Positions 32,113-39,530 of a stretch of DNA of 64,000 nucleotides are shown one piece after another (the stretch's first letter is position 1; each line of letters starts with the position of its first letter). The position numbers and the translations under genes were made by a program. The notes beneath the pieces were generated by a model, which was not told the DNA's origin, ran no database searches, and saw nothing but the letters and a program-made list of their open reading frames with translations. The stretch comes from an uncultured Gammaproteobacteria bacterium (GTDB lineage: Bacteria; Pseudomonadota; Gammaproteobacteria; Eutrophobiales; Eutrophobiaceae): NCBI GenBank assembly GCA_943788005.1, contig CALSOP010000001.1, forward strand, positions 435,001-499,000, in the 5' to 3' direction.

Positions 32113-33107
32113 GGTACTTAGCATCGGATAAAGTCGAGATTATTCAACTGGTACAGAACTCAGATCTGTCGGTTCGACAAACGCTGACTCGGCTGGACAT
32201 TCATAAGTCCACTTTTTACAACTGGCTCAAACGTTATGAAGAGAATGGCGTTGATGGCTTGGAAGACAAGAAGCCGATTCCCCATGCGGTATGGAATAAA
32301 ATCACCGAAGACCACTGTGAAGCCGTTATTGAGTTAGCCTTAGAGAAGCCTGATTTGTCTCCACGAGAGTTAGCCGTAAATTACACTGACAACAAGGCTT
32401 ACTTCGTCTCAGAATCCACGGTGTACAGGCTGCTGAAAGAACAAGACTTAATTACCAGTCCGGCCTATATCCTGATGGAGGCCAGTGATAAGTTTCAACA
32501 GCCCACTACGCGCGTGAATGAGATGTGGCAAACGGATTTTACCTATTTCAAGATTATCGGTTGGGGTTGGTATTACTTATCCACGGTATTAGATGATTAC
32601 TCACGTTACATTATTGCCTGGCGTTTATGTACGGGCATGAGTAGCCGTGATGTCTCTGATACGCTGGATGACGCCTTACGCTTTACGGGACTTGATACAG
32701 TAAAGGTAAATCATAAACCGCGTTTACTCAGTGACAATGGCCCGTGTTATATCTCCGGTGAATTAGCCGATTACCTTGAAGAAAACGGTATGACGCACAC
32801 TCGAGGTCGACCTTATCATCCACAAACACAAGGCAAGATAGAGCGCTGGCATCGTTCAATGAAGAATCAGATATTACTTCACCACTATTATTTCCCCGGG
32901 GAACTGGAGGAACAGTTGCAGCGTTTTGTGAGTTATTACAACCATGAGCGTTATCATGAATCACTTGATAACCTGACACCGGCTGATGTCTTTTATGGGC
33001 GTGGCGAAGAAATACTAAGTCAACGAGAGCTAATCAAACAAAACACGTTAGCGATGAGACGACAAATGCATTACGATAAACAACAAGTGAAGCACATAAC
33101 CTATTGA
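32109..33107 (+). CDS. IS3-family transposase OrfB, copy 2
   Basis: Identical 332-residue protein to copies 1 and 3, with the full DD(35)E triad (D143, D209, E245). Because orfA upstream is truncated by a frameshift, translational coupling through the ATGA overlap is probably lost in this copy. Confidence 0.93.
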   Translation: MRYLASDKVEIIQLVQNSDLSVRQTLTRLDIHKSTFYNWLKRYEENGVDGLEDKKPIPHAVWNKITEDHCEAVIELALEKPDLSPRELAVNYTDNKAYFVSESTVYRLLKEQDLITSPAYILMEASDKFQQPTTRVNEMWQTDFTYFKIIGWGWYYLSTVLDDYSRYIIAWRLCTGMSSRDVSDTLDDALRFTGLDTVKVNHKPRLLSDNGPCYISGELADYLEENGMTHTRGRPYHPQTQGKIERWHRSMKNQILLHHYYFPGELEEQLQRFVSYYNHERYHESLDNLTPADVFYGRGEEILSQRELIKQNTLAMRRQMHYDKQQVKHITY

Positions 33108-33167
33108 TGAACTAATGTGTCTCTTAAATCAAACCGCTACCTGTCCAAAAGGTTTTGACGACGTACA

Positions 33168-33568
33168 CGTGACAGTTCGAATGTTTCGAGGCATTTACCC
33201 ATAAACAGATCAAACGCAGCATCAAATCCTTTAAAGGTTTTTGCCTGCTTAAACGTAAGTAAAACTGCCGTATCTTCGGCGCGATTGGCGATACCATCCT
33301 GAAGACTCAGTATCTTTAATAGCTTGGTACGATCCACCGGCATAAACAATCCGCGCGGCAAACTATTACGTATCTCGTGTTTGATTTGATCCGCCTGGTG
33401 TTCCAATTTTGATACGTCCAAGGCGATGGATTCAACTTTCTTACTATCGCCTTGCCGATATATTTCTATGATTACCGGGATTTGCTCTACACATTCGACA
33501 ACTTTTTCCATGTGCATTTGCAAGGGTACAAAGGGTGATCGACCAAAAACACTAATGATATTGCGCAT
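33168..33568 (-). pseudogene. DUF47/PhoU-like phosphate regulator, truncated by IS
   Basis: About 134 residues from the start (MRNIISVFGRSPFVPLQMHM; CVEQIPVIIEIYRQGD; KLEHQADQIKHEIRNSLPRG) match the N-terminal part of the TIGR00153/DUF47 family, a PhoU-like helical protein usually encoded next to a Pit phosphate transporter. The last third is cut off at the IS. I prefer the ATG at 33568 because AGAGGA sits at proper spacing; the ATG at 33574 overlaps the site. No Pit gene follows, as the sequence beyond the IS is speE. Confidence 0.85.
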
Positions 33569-33574
33569 AAACAT

Positions 33575-33985
33575 TTCCTCTTGATATTGACGATTGAAAT
33601 GTCATCAAATGACCTATTTCTATTGTCTAATTTAATTGTGGTTGCTTACGACTGATTGATATTGATTTATATCAAAAATAGCTCAATAAAACGTTGTTAT
33701 GATGAAAATAATTTAGATTAATGGCTTCATTCTCGTGTTTCCGAAGGAATAAATCAGGATTTTTACCACCTGCACCCATACAGGCGCATCAAAGAAACGC
33801 GATTTTATTCACCAGTAATATTATTACTCAATAACATAACGCACACTCGAATTTAGTTTTTAACTATCAATCCTTCAGCGTATCTCGTTTATGCTCCAAA
33901 GGGTTTCATATGTATTTAATAATTTGACGAAAACTTATTCATTAAAATAAATTAACAATTTATTATAGAATCCTAATGTTATTTA
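33575..33985. other. 411-base gene-free gap
   Basis: AT-rich sequence between the truncated DUF47 gene and the gamma-carbonic anhydrase gene. I see no reading frame of note, no strong hairpin and no RNA gene. It presumably holds the DUF47 promoter on the minus strand. Confidence 0.5.
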
Positions 33986-34513
33986 TTAAGACTTTAGATA
34001 TTCGTCTTTGAGCTTCGCATAGTGTTTTGCTGAGTACTCAAGAAAGGAACGTTCTTTTTCATTTAACTCACGCACACGCTTAACCGGGCTGCCGACATAC
34101 AAATAACCTGATTCAAGTTGTTTACCAGGAGGGACCAGACTGCCTGCACCGACAATCACGTAGTCACCTAAGACAGCACCGTCCATTACCGTGGCTGACA
34201 TACCAACCAAACACATATTGCCAACTGTACACGCATGCAGGATCGCTTTATGGCCGACTGTAACATCATCACCAACCACGAGAGGATATCCGGGAAAGAA
34301 TTCGCTGGCATGTGATTCATGCAGAATAGAACCATCCTGGATATTCGTGCGCGCACCAATAGTGATTGAATTTACATCACCACGAACCACTGACATAGGC
34401 CAGACTGAACTGTCTTCACCTATTGTCACATCGCCGATAACGACTGCTGATTCATCAACATAAGCTGTTGCATGAATATCGGGGGTTTTATCTTTATAGG
34501 TACGGATCGTCAT
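33986..34513 (-). CDS. gamma-carbonic anhydrase family protein (YrdA-like)
   Basis: A 175-residue left-handed beta-helix protein of the hexapeptide-repeat class (VVIGDVTIGEDSSVWPMSVV; VVGDDVTVGHKAILHACTVG; GAVLGDYVIVGAGSLV) with a C-terminal alpha helix. The metal-site histidines are present in HESHAS and GHKAILHAC. Family members are zinc or iron gamma-carbonic anhydrases or related proteins of uncertain activity. Complete. In Pseudomonas-like genomes it lies near prlC, which is not seen here because an IS stands upstream. Confidence 0.9.
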   Translation of the reverse strand: MTIRTYKDKTPDIHATAYVDESAVVIGDVTIGEDSSVWPMSVVRGDVNSITIGARTNIQDGSILHESHASEFFPGYPLVVGDDVTVGHKAILHACTVGNMCLVGMSATVMDGAVLGDYVIVGAGSLVPPGKQLESGYLYVGSPVKRVRELNEKERSFLEYSAKHYAKLKDEYLKS

Positions 34514-34683
34514 CTCATTATTCTCTTAATCTGATTTTAACTTGAAGCTTTATTCTTCATCTTCATGATGCGTTTGTCGAGTCGCAATGAAAAGTAGCAG
34601 GGGAAATATGAGATAGCTACCGAATTAAATCGATAGCGTTTTCTAAACCAGGTAAAAAAGAAAATACTTGTTGCTGACTTTTA

Positions 34684-34970
34684 TGTACCCCGTCAGCACC
34701 ATGTGGACCAACTAGCCTGATTGTCTAAGAGATAGTTTTAGTTCATCGTTAACCCAAGAGGAAACGATGATGACAAGTAAAAGAAGTGTAGAACATACTG
34801 TGCGCGATATTCGTCGACGCACCCGTAAAAAATATTCAGCAGAAGAAAAAATTCGTATCGTACTTGAAGGCTTACGTGGCGAAGAAAGCATCGCTGAGCT
34901 ATGTCGCAAGGAAGGACTAAACCCAAATGTTTACTACCGTTGGTCGAAAGACTTTCTGGAGGCAGGTAAG
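34684..34970 (+). mobile_element. IS3-family insertion sequence, truncated 5' remnant (287 bp)
   Basis: Identical to the first 287 bases of the other copies, from TGTACCCCGTCAGCACCATG through the first 68 codons of orfA (34767 onward, ending LEAGK), then cut exactly where copy 3 begins with its own TGTACC. The flank on its left is GCTGACTTTTA. It probably marks an older copy into which another inserted. Confidence 0.95.
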
Positions 34971-35053
34971 TGTACCCCGTCAGCACCATGTGGACCAACT
35001 AGCCTGATTGTCTAAGAGATAGTTTTAGTTCATCGTTAACCCAAGAGGAAACG

Positions 35054-35416
35054 ATGATGACAAGTAAAAGAAGTGTAGAACATACTGTGCGCGATATTCG
35101 TCGACGCACCCGTAAAAAATATTCAGCAGAAGAAAAAATTCGTATCGTACTTGAAGGCTTACGTGGCGAAGAAAGCATCGCTGAGCTATGTCGCAAGGAA
35201 GGACTAAACCCAAATGTTTACTACCGTTGGTCGAAAGACTTTCTGGAGGCAGGTAAGAAACGTTTATCAGGCGATATCGTACGTGAAGCGACCTCAGATG
35301 AAGTCAAAGAACTGCGTGCTGAAACATCTGCGCTGAAAGAAACCTTAGGCGAAGTAGTCATGGAGAATCGGCTGCTTAAAAAAAGCGTGCTCGGGGATGG
35401 GGAGGACGATATATGA
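35054..35416 (+). CDS. IS3-family transposase OrfA, copy 3
   Basis: Intact 120-residue OrfA, same as copy 1, with HTH and C-terminal zipper-like helix. Seven As at 35378-35384 sit near its end. A -1 slip there enters a frame that is open through to the orfB start, so an OrfAB fusion is possible as in other IS3 elements. The ATGA stop/start overlap at 35413-35416 would also allow separate OrfB synthesis. Confidence 0.93.
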   Translation: MMTSKRSVEHTVRDIRRRTRKKYSAEEKIRIVLEGLRGEESIAELCRKEGLNPNVYYRWSKDFLEAGKKRLSGDIVREATSDEVKELRAETSALKETLGEVVMENRLLKKSVLGDGEDDI

Positions 35417-36411
35417 GGTACTTAGCATCGGATAAAGTCGAGATTATTCAACTGGTACAGAACTCAGATCTGTCGGTTCGACAAACGCTGACTCGGCTGG
35501 ACATTCATAAGTCCACTTTTTACAACTGGCTCAAACGTTATGAAGAGAATGGCGTTGATGGCTTGGAAGACAAGAAGCCGATTCCCCATGCGGTATGGAA
35601 TAAAATCACCGAAGACCACTGTGAAGCCGTTATTGAGTTAGCCTTAGAGAAGCCTGATTTGTCTCCACGAGAGTTAGCCGTAAATTACACTGACAACAAG
35701 GCTTACTTCGTCTCAGAATCCACGGTGTACAGGCTGCTGAAAGAACAAGACTTAATTACCAGTCCGGCCTATATCCTGATGGAGGCCAGTGATAAGTTTC
35801 AACAGCCCACTACGCGCGTGAATGAGATGTGGCAAACGGATTTTACCTATTTCAAGATTATCGGTTGGGGTTGGTATTACTTATCCACGGTATTAGATGA
35901 TTACTCACGTTACATTATTGCCTGGCGTTTATGTACGGGCATGAGTAGCCGTGATGTCTCTGATACGCTGGATGACGCCTTACGCTTTACGGGACTTGAT
36001 ACAGTAAAGGTAAATCATAAACCGCGTTTACTCAGTGACAATGGCCCGTGTTATATCTCCGGTGAATTAGCCGATTACCTTGAAGAAAACGGTATGACGC
36101 ACACTCGAGGTCGACCTTATCATCCACAAACACAAGGCAAGATAGAGCGCTGGCATCGTTCAATGAAGAATCAGATATTACTTCACCACTATTATTTCCC
36201 CGGGGAACTGGAGGAACAGTTGCAGCGTTTTGTGAGTTATTACAACCATGAGCGTTATCATGAATCACTTGATAACCTGACACCGGCTGATGTCTTTTAT
36301 GGGCGTGGCGAAGAAATACTAAGTCAACGAGAGCTAATCAAACAAAACACGTTAGCGATGAGACGACAAATGCATTACGATAAACAACAAGTGAAGCACA
36401 TAACCTATTGA
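35413..36411 (+). CDS. IS3-family transposase OrfB, copy 3
   Basis: Intact 332-residue DD(35)E transposase, identical to the other copies. With intact orfA and both terminal repeats, this copy and copy 1 are the ones that could be active. Confidence 0.95.
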   Translation: MRYLASDKVEIIQLVQNSDLSVRQTLTRLDIHKSTFYNWLKRYEENGVDGLEDKKPIPHAVWNKITEDHCEAVIELALEKPDLSPRELAVNYTDNKAYFVSESTVYRLLKEQDLITSPAYILMEASDKFQQPTTRVNEMWQTDFTYFKIIGWGWYYLSTVLDDYSRYIIAWRLCTGMSSRDVSDTLDDALRFTGLDTVKVNHKPRLLSDNGPCYISGELADYLEENGMTHTRGRPYHPQTQGKIERWHRSMKNQILLHHYYFPGELEEQLQRFVSYYNHERYHESLDNLTPADVFYGRGEEILSQRELIKQNTLAMRRQMHYDKQQVKHITY

Positions 36412-36471
36412 TGAACTAATGTGTCTCTTAAATCAAACCGCTACCTGTCCAAAAGGTTTTGACGACGTACA

Positions 36472-36548
36472 CTATCCTTAATGTATCGAGTCGTTCTGAA
36501 GCGATGTTAGTCGCACAAAAACAAAAGCTGATTCGACTTAACTCATGA
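36472..36548 (+). pseudogene. C-terminal tail of a LuxR-family response regulator, cut by IS
   Basis: From the IS edge a frame reads TILNVSSRSEAMLVAQKQKL then IRLNS and a TGA at 36546-36548. ILNVSSRSEAMLVAQ is the recognition-helix end of a NarL/LuxR helix-turn-helix. The receiver domain and most of the HTH are lost. It ends 10 bases before the hybrid kinase, so the two were probably an operonic sensor-regulator pair. Confidence 0.7.
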
Positions 36549-36558
36549 GTAATATTTT

Positions 36559-38286
36559 ATGAGGCTGTTACCGCGCTTTCGTGAAGAACGAATTCTGCGC
36601 GAAGAAGTTAAACTTGTTTATCAAAATTACCTTACCGGCATTCTCGGTTATTATTTTGCAACAGTTATTAGCACGATCATATTGCATCAAGTTTCCCATG
36701 CTGAGGGTATTTTTTATTGGCTTACTGCCAGTACGTTTGCTTGTTTCATTATCCTGTTTCGTTATTGGAGCATAAAAGACAAGGAAACTATTGCTAAAAC
36801 AGAAGCCATTGCACAAGTATGCTCATTGTTCAGTTTGGGAATTATCTGGTCAGTGTTGCCAATAGTCTTTTTTGATGGCGATAGCACCATCGTCATGATC
36901 GTGATTACCGGCATAACTGCCGGTGTTGCCGCTGCGGCATTAGGCATGCAATCTCCTTGTTTACCTATCTTCCTTGCCTACGCTTACACTAGTCTTCCTG
37001 CGTTAGCTTTAGGTTTTTTCTTATTAGGTGGCACCGCGTATACCGGAATGGGTATTGCTTCGATTGTTTATCTTGGTGTACTGACACATTTTGCTATTAA
37101 CCTAGAAAAAATGATTAAAGATTCGATTGAACTACGTTTTGAAAATCTTGAACTGATTGAACAGTTACAAGACGCTGTTACAGAAACCGAAGAAGCCAAC
37201 CGCACCAAGTCAGTATTTCTTGCCTCAGCCAGCCATGATTTACGCCAACCCTTACATGCCATGGGTTTATTTATCGAAACATTAAACAGCACCAAGCTCG
37301 ATGCTTATCAACAAAGTGTCATATCACATATTGAAACAGCTTCGGAAGCAACGCGCGAAATGTTGAATACCCTACTCGACTTTTCTAAGCTGGATGCTGG
37401 AGTAATTGAACCTCAACCACGTCCGTTTCGTGTGCAAACCTTATTTAATAAACTTGAAAAAGAATTGGGCGCCAGCGCTGATAATAAAAATATTGTTTAT
37501 CGGACACGCGAAACAACGGCTGCAGCCTATGCTGACATGTCTCTCGTTGAATTGATTTTACGTAACTTGATCACCAATGCGGTTCGTTACACGGAAACAG
37601 GCGGCTTGTTAATCGCTTGTCGCCAGAGAGAAAATCAAAAACTCGTTATTGAAGTGTGGGATACCGGTATTGGTATACCAAAAGAAGAACGAACAAATAT
37701 TTTTCGTGAGTTTCATCAGTTGGGTAATCCCGAACGCGATCGTCAAAAGGGTTTTGGTTTAGGTCTCCCCATAGCTAAGGGTTTAAGCGATACGATGGAT
37801 TTAAAATTATCGCTTAACTCAAAACCCAGTTCAGGTACGGTGTTCCGTCTGTATTTACCTGAAGCAGAGATTTCTGTTGTTGAAGACATTCCCTCAGACC
37901 AACCACCCAATCGTTTCGATGGCAAACAAGTCTTGATTATTGATGATGATGAAAGCGTGCGCCTGGGGATGCGTGAGTTGTTGTTATCCTGGGGTTGTGA
38001 TTGCTTGATCGCTGAATCGGCCGATGAAGCATTGGCATTAACGAATGGCAAAGCACCGGACTTATTGATCGTCGATTATCGTTTGCGCGAAGAAAAAACG
38101 GGACGTGAAGCGATTGAATTATTTCGCAATAAACTGGATACAAACTTGCCAGCGATTATTATTACCGGGGATACCGCGGCTGACCGATTACGAGAAGCAC
38201 AAACGAGCGATGCGCTATTGCTACACAAACCCGTTTCAAGTTTGGAATTACAAAGAACGATGGCGAGCTTGTTGGAAAAGACATAA
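36559..38286 (+). CDS. membrane hybrid sensor histidine kinase/response regulator
   Basis: A 575-residue inner-membrane kinase. Five to six hydrophobic segments (about 28-180) form the sensor region, followed by a short coiled coil, HisKA with H226 in SASHDLRQPLHAMG, a HATPase domain (LRNLITNAVRYTETGG; DTGIGIPKEE; KGFGLGLPIAKGL) and a C-terminal receiver with D506 in LLIVDYRL. No HPt domain is present, so phosphate would go to a separate protein, perhaps the LuxR-type regulator whose tail lies just upstream. Resembles the RpfC/NahK-like group; the signal is unknown. Confidence 0.88.
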   Translation: MRLLPRFREERILREEVKLVYQNYLTGILGYYFATVISTIILHQVSHAEGIFYWLTASTFACFIILFRYWSIKDKETIAKTEAIAQVCSLFSLGIIWSVLPIVFFDGDSTIVMIVITGITAGVAAAALGMQSPCLPIFLAYAYTSLPALALGFFLLGGTAYTGMGIASIVYLGVLTHFAINLEKMIKDSIELRFENLELIEQLQDAVTETEEANRTKSVFLASASHDLRQPLHAMGLFIETLNSTKLDAYQQSVISHIETASEATREMLNTLLDFSKLDAGVIEPQPRPFRVQTLFNKLEKELGASADNKNIVYRTRETTAAAYADMSLVELILRNLITNAVRYTETGGLLIACRQRENQKLVIEVWDTGIGIPKEERTNIFREFHQLGNPERDRQKGFGLGLPIAKGLSDTMDLKLSLNSKPSSGTVFRLYLPEAEISVVEDIPSDQPPNRFDGKQVLIIDDDESVRLGMRELLLSWGCDCLIAESADEALALTNGKAPDLLIVDYRLREEKTGREAIELFRNKLDTNLPAIIITGDTAADRLREAQTSDALLLHKPVSSLELQRTMASLLEKT

Positions 38287-38310
38287 CCCTTCTATCAATA
38301 TAGAAGGGTT
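38285..38310 (+). terminator. stem-loop at the end of the hybrid kinase gene
   Basis: AACCCTTCTAT pairs with ATAGAAGGGTT around a CAAT loop, an eleven-pair stem starting within the stop codon. The following AATAGATTTATAA is only moderately T-rich, so it may be a weak terminator or a message-stabilising hairpin. Confidence 0.5.
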
Positions 38311-38358
38311 AATAGATTTATAACGATTACCTTCCCTTGATTATTTAACCTTACTTCC

Positions 38359-39135
38359 TTATTTACCTAGCGGCATCTTAATAAGGTTGCCTGGCCCAAG
38401 GACATCATCCCCGCGAGCTAGCAGATAGGCATAAAGATTATCCAGATTATCCATGACACGCTTATTCGTTTTATGCGGTCTCATCATTGTGCCGGACTTA
38501 CCATTTGTCACGATGTTGACAAAGTCTGCTTTGCTTAGTTTTGTCGTTACACTTTGACCTAGATTAGGGCCAACAGCACCGATACCACCTTTACCATGAC
38601 AAGCACCACAACCGCCACCATTGTAGGTTTTCCAACCTTCCATAGCATTGGCGCTGATTTTGCCATCAACAACTTGATAAGGTTTACCATCGGAAGTGTC
38701 GGTCGCCGTTGTACTAGCATCAGCTGTGGCCGTAATTTTCGCAGCAGCTTTTGCTTCAGCCATCTTTGCTTCGGCAGCAGCTTTTGCTTCAGCCATCTTT
38801 GCTTCTGCAGCAGCCTTTGCTTCAGCAATTACACCTTGTGTCGCTTCATCAGTCGCGTTTGCGTCAGGTGTTTCCGTATAAGGCCAATTCTCGTAGATCT
38901 CGTCTTGATAGACGACTTGATTTGGCAAAAACGTAATCTCCGTTTCTGTCTCTGCGGATGCTTCCTCAACAACTTCTACAACGGATAGATCTGGCGTTAC
39001 AGCCGGTAGCTGAACCGCCGTTTCTTCCATAGCAGGCGCTGTCACTTTTTCCTTAGGTGCATCATTGTCACCACAGGCCAGCAAAGTGCTGGCACAGAAG
39101 AGTACTAATAAACTACTTTTTAACAATCTAAACAT
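38359..39135 (-). CDS. lipoprotein c-type cytochrome with Ala/Lys/Glu repeats
   Basis: A 258-residue lipoprotein (lipobox LLAC, Cys21) exposed outside the inner membrane. Order: acidic linker; motif VVYQDEIYENWPYTE (74-88); repeats of AEAKAAAEAKM (about 104-133); and a class I cytochrome c domain with haem site C176-G-A-C-H180 and a probable axial methionine at M217 or M218 in GTMMRP. It should carry electrons in the periplasm while tethered by a long helical stalk. The downstream gene in the other direction is a hybrid kinase. The small lipoprotein upstream shares the YQDE..WPY motif. Confidence 0.88.
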   Translation of the reverse strand: MFRLLKSSLLVLFCASTLLACGDNDAPKEKVTAPAMEETAVQLPAVTPDLSVVEVVEEASAETETEITFLPNQVVYQDEIYENWPYTETPDANATDEATQGVIAEAKAAAEAKMAEAKAAAEAKMAEAKAAAKITATADASTTATDTSDGKPYQVVDGKISANAMEGWKTYNGGGCGACHGKGGIGAVGPNLGQSVTTKLSKADFVNIVTNGKSGTMMRPHKTNKRVMDNLDNLYAYLLARGDDVLGPGNLIKMPLGK

Positions 39136-39163
39136 CCTTACAAAAACTCCAAATCTTTACTAT

Positions 39164-39397
39164 TTAGTTATAAGGCCAGCCAGCATACATTTCATCTTGA
39201 TAAATAACGCCTTCAGCTTTTTCAATATTCAAAGATGAGAAAATATCATCACCACCTGATGCAGGTGCTGCTGGTGCTGCAGCTGGTGCGGCTGCAGAAT
39301 CATCCGCAGCTGGCATAGCTTTATCATCATCACCACAGGCGGTTAAACCTAGACCCAATATCATTCCCAAACTTATATTTCTAATAACAGAAAACAT
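39164..39397 (-). CDS. small lipoprotein sharing a motif with the adjacent cytochrome
   Basis: A 77-residue lipoprotein: signal with lipobox LTAC (Cys21), CGDDDKAMPAADDS, an Ala/Pro-rich linker, and the end AEGVIYQDEMYAGWPYN. The last 13 residues match the VVYQDEIYENWPYTE segment of the cytochrome lipoprotein 28 bases downstream. It has no haem site. I do not recognise the family. It could be a partial duplicate of the cytochrome gene or a partner that uses the same docking peptide. Confidence 0.75.
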   Translation of the reverse strand: MFSVIRNISLGMILGLGLTACGDDDKAMPAADDSAAAPAAAPAAPASGGDDIFSSLNIEKAEGVIYQDEMYAGWPYN

Positions 39398-39530
39398 AGT
39401 TCCACTCCCCTTTTATTTATATGTGTTACACCTTATATACTATAGACATTGTGAGATAAAATAAAACTATGCAAAAATCCTTTTTTGATCAATATCTCAA
39501 TAATTTAGAACATCTCGCAATTATATATTT

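Larger units (their letters stand above)
31668..33167 (+). mobile_element. IS3-family insertion sequence, copy 2 (1500 bp, one-base deletion)
   Basis: Same ends as copy 1: TGTACCCCGTCAGCACCATG at 31668 and ...TTTTGACGACGTACA ending at 33167. It is one base shorter because orfA has lost a G. Flanks are CTTCACGCA on the left (speE) and CGTGACAGTT on the right (DUF47 gene), with no direct repeat. Opposite orientation to copy 1. Confidence 0.95.
34971..36471 (+). mobile_element. IS3-family insertion sequence, copy 3 (complete, 1501 bp)
   Basis: Full element in tandem with the remnant. Left repeat starts TGTACCCCGTCAGCACCATG at 34971; right end ...GACGACGTACA at 36471. Contains intact orfA and orfB. 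The right flank (CTATCCTTAATG) is the tail of a LuxR-type regulator, not the rest of the older IS, so a plain nested insertion does not explain it. Confidence 0.96.

Noticed and set aside
34514-34683. Minus-strand pieces KSQQQVFSFLPGLENAIDLI and SYLIFPLLLFIATRQ beside the IS remnant
   Set aside because: They look like the C-terminal end of some membrane protein, but lie in different frames and are too short to identify or to call a gene.
38735-38830. Short regular repeats that might be taken for a CRISPR array
   Set aside because: They are in frame within a coding region, have no unique spacers and encode AEAKAAAEAKM units.
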